Shown piece by piece: positions 61,113 to 64,000 of a stretch of 64,000 nucleotides of DNA. The position numbers and the translations under genes are program-made. This DNA comes from Halomonas sp. McH1-25 (GTDB lineage: Bacteria; Pseudomonadota; Gammaproteobacteria; Pseudomonadales; Halomonadaceae). The notes under the pieces are model-generated. The model had not been told where the DNA came from, did no database searches, and saw only the letters and a program-made list of their open reading frames with translations. The stretch lies in contig NZ_JAKRFI010000006.1 of assembly GCF_022348165.1 (NCBI RefSeq), forward strand, positions 185,635-249,634, in the 5' to 3' direction. Positions within the stretch are counted from its first letter, which is position 1, and each line of letters begins with the position of its first letter.

Positions 61113-62309
61113 TCAGCTCGCCAACAGGCGCCGCGTACCCAGCATCGCAACGACGCTCACCGCCAGCGTGGGCAAAAATGCCAGCGCCACATGACCGCTG
61201 ACATCGTTGAGCCAGCCACCCAGCACAGTAATCGCGAAGACCAGCAGATAACCGAAGAACAGCATACCGCTCATCAGGCGTGGCAACTGCTCGACGCTGA
61301 CCAGCCAGGCAGGCAGTGCCAGTACGAAAATGAACAGTGAGCTGGTGAAGAACCCGAACACACCGGCAGACCAGACAATGCTTTCTCCGGGCGATGCCAG
61401 CATGACCGGGATCGCGACCAGCGCGCACAGGGTAATCACGATCAACGGCCAGCGCTTGCCCAGTAGACGGTCGGCCCAGATCACCAGCAGCGCCGAGGAC
61501 AGCATCTGTGCGGCGTTGAGCGACGCCAGACTGGGATCGAGCAGAGCCAGGCGCTGGCTGCCTTCGAGAATCGGCGGTAGAAAAACGTTGCCACAGAAAT
61601 ACAGCGCCGCGGCAGAGCCCAGCAGCCACACGAGCCGCCACATGCGTCTGTCATGCACGTCGGGCAGCGTCAGTCCGCCCCGGCCGGCCGATGTCCCGGC
61701 TGCCATCGGCAGCGCCTTGCCCGCCAATGACAGAACCAGCATCAGCAGCGGCACCGGTGCCACCCACAACGCAAAGGCCCACTGCCAGTCCTCCTGAAGC
61801 CAGGCGGCTACCAGCGGCCCGGTAGCACCGGCAGCGAGCAGCTCGCCAACCAGCAGGCCATTGGTGTAGATCGCCGAGGCACGTCCGACACGCCCTGGCA
61901 CCCACAGTTTGGCGAGCACCGGAATGGCCGTCTGCATGAAGGCAATGCCTGCGCCCATCACTACAGTGGCCAGCAGGAACGGCAGGAAACCTTCCGGCAT
62001 GGAACGCAGCGCGCTGCCCAGCGCCATGATCGCCAGCCCCCCTAGCATGCAGGCACGTGCACCCAAACGTGCCAGCAGCCAACCCGCTGCCAGCGCACCG
62101 CAGGCCAGCGTGACCAGCGGTAGGCTGGTAGCGATCGCCACGTCACCGCTGGAAAAACCCAGCACGCGCTTCAGTTGCGGAATCAGTGGCGGCACGATCA
62201 GGATCGACAGGCGTAGATAGAGCCCCAGACACCATAGCAAGCCATAGGCGAGCCAGCGCTCGCCGGTGTTTTCCGTATCGATTGCGCCCTCGAAGGTGCG
62301 GGACGTCAT
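61113..62309 (-). CDS. MFS transporter, CynX/NimT family
   Basis: 398 residues, twelve membrane segments. LRLSILIVPPLIPQLKRVLG at the N-terminus (about residues 33-52), ATSLPLVTLACGALAAGWLL and ARACMLGGLAIM match the CynX/NimT group. These are exporters or anion transporters (cyanate, nitroimidazoles) with poorly defined range. It is co-transcribed with pcaQ, so it could move an aromatic acid or a dicarboxylate. The substrate is not predictable from sequence. Confidence 0.88.
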   Translation of the reverse strand: MTSRTFEGAIDTENTGERWLAYGLLWCLGLYLRLSILIVPPLIPQLKRVLGFSSGDVAIATSLPLVTLACGALAAGWLLARLGARACMLGGLAIMALGSALRSMPEGFLPFLLATVVMGAGIAFMQTAIPVLAKLWVPGRVGRASAIYTNGLLVGELLAAGATGPLVAAWLQEDWQWAFALWVAPVPLLMLVLSLAGKALPMAAGTSAGRGGLTLPDVHDRRMWRLVWLLGSAAALYFCGNVFLPPILEGSQRLALLDPSLASLNAAQMLSSALLVIWADRLLGKRWPLIVITLCALVAIPVMLASPGESIVWSAGVFGFFTSSLFIFVLALPAWLVSVEQLPRLMSGMLFFGYLLVFAITVLGGWLNDVSGHVALAFLPTLAVSVVAMLGTRRLLAS

Positions 62310-62377
62310 ACCGTGTTCCTTGTGTCAAAAATCAACGCAGGCCTACCCCCACGGCCCCCGTCCCGTCGAGGGAGGCA

Positions 62378-63385
62378 TCAGGAGATGACCGTCGCGCCGT
62401 CCGTTGCCTCTTTCAGTACCTGGCGAATCGCCTCGGCAACGATATCCGGATGATCCTCCGGATTGAAGTGTCGTGCACCGGGGATCACCTCAACGGCTGG
62501 CGCGCCGAGCAACATGGCCAGCCGCTCCGCCGAGTCTACGCTCAACGGATCCTTCTCGCCCCAGACAATGCGCACCGGCAGCTCCGGCCGGGTTTCCAGC
62601 CGCGTGGCGACTTCCAGCGTATCGGCGGCACTCAGATAACGTGCCTGGTTGGCGAAGCCGGCCGGCCCCGTTGGACGGCTGTAAGGCTCCCACAACAGCG
62701 CCGCCGACTCCATGCCGCGCCCGGCGTCATCATGGCCGAGATCTCGAATTCCGGTATGGAACAGCGGCTTGAGTGCGGCCGGCGGCAGCATGTCGACCAT
62801 CGACTGGCTCTGCTGCACCAGTTTCATCATCGGCACCGGCCAGTTGTCGAAGGCCACCGAGTCCACCAGTACCAGACCGGCAAAGCGCTCGGGATGGGCG
62901 GCAAGCAGCGCCTGGACCACGCCGCCACCGACATCGTGCCCGACGAAGACCGCCCGCTCGATGCCCTGCGCCTCGAGCCAGGCCTGCAGATACTCCGCCT
63001 GGGCGGGAATCGAGATGTCCCGTCCCAAGCCTTCATCGATCGAGTAGCCATAGCCGACCATCTCCCAGGCCAGCCGGGGCGAACCCGAATCCTCGAGCTG
63101 CGGAATCACGTAGCGCCAGATACGCGGATTGGTCGGAATACCATGCACCATGACGATGGGCAACTCGCCCGAGGTGCGTTCGCCGTGCTCCTCCCAGCGC
63201 ATCAGGATCCCTGCCACCAGCGCACTACGCGACAGTGCCGGTGCGACGGGCACGTCATCGGTCCCATAACGACGCGCCTTGAGCGTCTGGCGTTTCTGAT
63301 AGGCAGCGTAGGCGAACCAGGCGGCCGTACCCAGCAGGGCCAGCCGACCGAGGCCCGACGACTTGCGAGAACGTACGTTGTCCAT
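62378..63385 (-). CDS. Membrane-anchored alpha/beta hydrolase with Asp nucleophile
   Basis: 335 residues. A short hydrophobic segment (about residues 12-28, LGRLALLGTAAWFAYAAY) suggests an N-terminal anchor. The hydrolase core has the oxyanion HGIPTN (about 80-85), the nucleophile elbow GHDVGGG (about 151-157) with Asp instead of Ser, the acid in WGEKDPL and His in GARHFNPEDHP. An Asp nucleophile is typical of haloalkane dehalogenases and epoxide hydrolases, so it is not a simple esterase. The substrate is unknown. It is not obviously part of an operon. Confidence 0.85.
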   Translation of the reverse strand: MDNVRSRKSSGLGRLALLGTAAWFAYAAYQKRQTLKARRYGTDDVPVAPALSRSALVAGILMRWEEHGERTSGELPIVMVHGIPTNPRIWRYVIPQLEDSGSPRLAWEMVGYGYSIDEGLGRDISIPAQAEYLQAWLEAQGIERAVFVGHDVGGGVVQALLAAHPERFAGLVLVDSVAFDNWPVPMMKLVQQSQSMVDMLPPAALKPLFHTGIRDLGHDDAGRGMESAALLWEPYSRPTGPAGFANQARYLSAADTLEVATRLETRPELPVRIVWGEKDPLSVDSAERLAMLLGAPAVEVIPGARHFNPEDHPDIVAEAIRQVLKEATDGATVIS

Positions 63386-63413
63386 AACGACTCCTGAGCA
63401 TGACGGTGTACCG

Positions 63414-63439
63414 AAAAGGTCCCGCCGGGCGCGGGACCT
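63414..63439 (-). terminator. Terminator of the aldehyde dehydrogenase transcript
   Basis: AGGTCCCGC (63417-63425) and GCGGGACCT (63431-63439) form a perfect 9-bp stem with a five-base loop. On the minus strand it is followed by TTTTCGG. It lies about 80 bases after the stop at 63522. Confidence 0.8.
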
Positions 63440-63521
63440 GTCGTCAGCTTAGGCCTTGTCTCACACTGCTGCGCAATACCCGGTGTTTCACCGCCTCAGC
63501 TCGGCGCTTGAATGGGACCGC

Positions 63522-64000
63522 TCAAATGGGATAGTGGCGCGGGCCGAGCTGCAGGGTCATCCAGCGCAATTCGGTGAACTCCTCGATCCCCGCCTTGCCG
63601 CCGAAGCGCCCGTAACCGCTGGCCTTGACCCCGCCGAACGGCATCTGCGGCTCGTCGTGCACGGTCGGCGCATTGATGTGGCAAATGCCCGACTCGATCT
63701 GTCCGGCTACACGCATCGCCCGCGCCGTGTCGCGGCTGAATACCGCCGCCGACAGGCCGTACTCGCTGTCGTTGGCCACGCGGACCGCCTCGGCCTCGTC
63801 GGCCACGCGCATCATCGCCACCACCGGCCCGAAGGACTCCTCGCGGTACAGGCGCATGGTCTCGGTCACGCCGTCGATCAGGGTCGGCTGCATGATCACG
63901 CCGTCGGCCTTGCCGCCCGTCGCCAGGCGGGCGCCCTTGGCCACGGCATCGTCGATCAGCGCATTGAGCTTCTCGCCCGATTCGCGGTTGATCAGCGTGC
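63522..64000 (-). CDS. NAD-dependent aldehyde dehydrogenase, C-terminal fragment (vanillin/salicylaldehyde type)
   Basis: The gene enters from the right end; about 159 C-terminal codons are present, and the catalytic Cys/Glu region lies outside. Visible aldehyde dehydrogenase motifs are REESFGPVVAMMRV (about 45 residues in), NDSEYGLSAAVFS, INAPTVHDEPQMPFGGVKASGYGRFGG and the terminal FTELRWMTLQLG. The INAPTVHDEPQ stretch is characteristic of the vanillin and salicylaldehyde dehydrogenase group, which would suit the vanillate catabolism encoded at 36955-39063. The assignment is provisional on a fragment. Confidence 0.85.
   Translation of the reverse strand, partial: TLINRESGEKLNALIDDAVAKGARLATGGKADGVIMQPTLIDGVTETMRLYREESFGPVVAMMRVADEAEAVRVANDSEYGLSAAVFSRDTARAMRVAGQIESGICHINAPTVHDEPQMPFGGVKASGYGRFGGKAGIEEFTELRWMTLQLGPRHYPI

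Overview
The window is GC-rich DNA from a gammaproteobacterium, most likely Halomonas or a close relative. This is an inference from gene content (polyol ABC transporters, ben/cat/pca and lig/gal aromatic catabolism, msrPQ, CsrA paralogues); there is no rRNA marker. Nearly all of it is catabolism and its regulation. I see no insertion sequence, prophage, tRNA, rRNA or CRISPR array.

Layout. (1) 1-4438, minus strand: an ABC sugar/polyol transporter (binding protein and two permeases, no ATPase in view) between a xylitol/sorbitol-type dehydrogenase and a truncated SDR gene, with a divergent AraC regulator at 4858-5766. (2) 5767-6500: a more AT-rich stretch with a yedF/tusA-like gene and a perfect 17-bp hairpin. 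(3) 6530-18231, minus strand: a sorbitol/mannitol operon of SorC regulator, binding protein, two permeases, ATPase, HAD phosphatase, sorbitol dehydrogenase, sugar kinase, mannitol dehydrogenase, xylulokinase and transaldolase. (4) 18293-21733: a PhoQ/PhoP-type two-component system with two PepSY proteins, followed by a potassium channel at 21951-22766.

(5) 22789-40155: an aromatic-acid island. It holds ligC, pobA with its AraC activator, vanR, a TRAP transporter, a LysR regulator with two N-terminal helix-turn-helix segments, galBCD, an alpha/beta-hydrolase/NTF2-like fusion, ligAB, vanAB and an orphan TRAP binding protein. Together these take 4-hydroxybenzoate and vanillate to protocatechuate and then through 4,5-cleavage to pyruvate and oxaloacetate. 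The one missing step is the pyrone-dicarboxylate lactonase (LigI), which the fusion protein may supply.

(6) 40232-44408: a regulatory island with two csrA paralogues, a strong candidate CsrA-titrating small RNA (about 41200-41352, three hairpins with AGGA loops plus a terminator), a NorR-like sigma-54 activator whose nitric-oxide-sensing ligands look replaced, and an RsbQ/KAI2-like hydrolase fused to a PAS domain.

(7) 44511-54667: catBCA-benABCD-benK-benE on the minus strand with divergent catR, for benzoate to muconolactone-level intermediates. (8) 54805-56726: a TRIC/UPF0126 membrane protein and ilvE. (9) 56934-62309: pcaHG (protocatechuate 3,4-cleavage), msrPQ, pcaQ and an MFS transporter, with a textbook PcaQ site upstream of pcaH. 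(10) 62378-64000: an alpha/beta hydrolase and the C-terminal part of an aldehyde dehydrogenase. The segment therefore encodes both the 3,4 and 4,5 protocatechuate cleavage enzymes, each under its own regulator.
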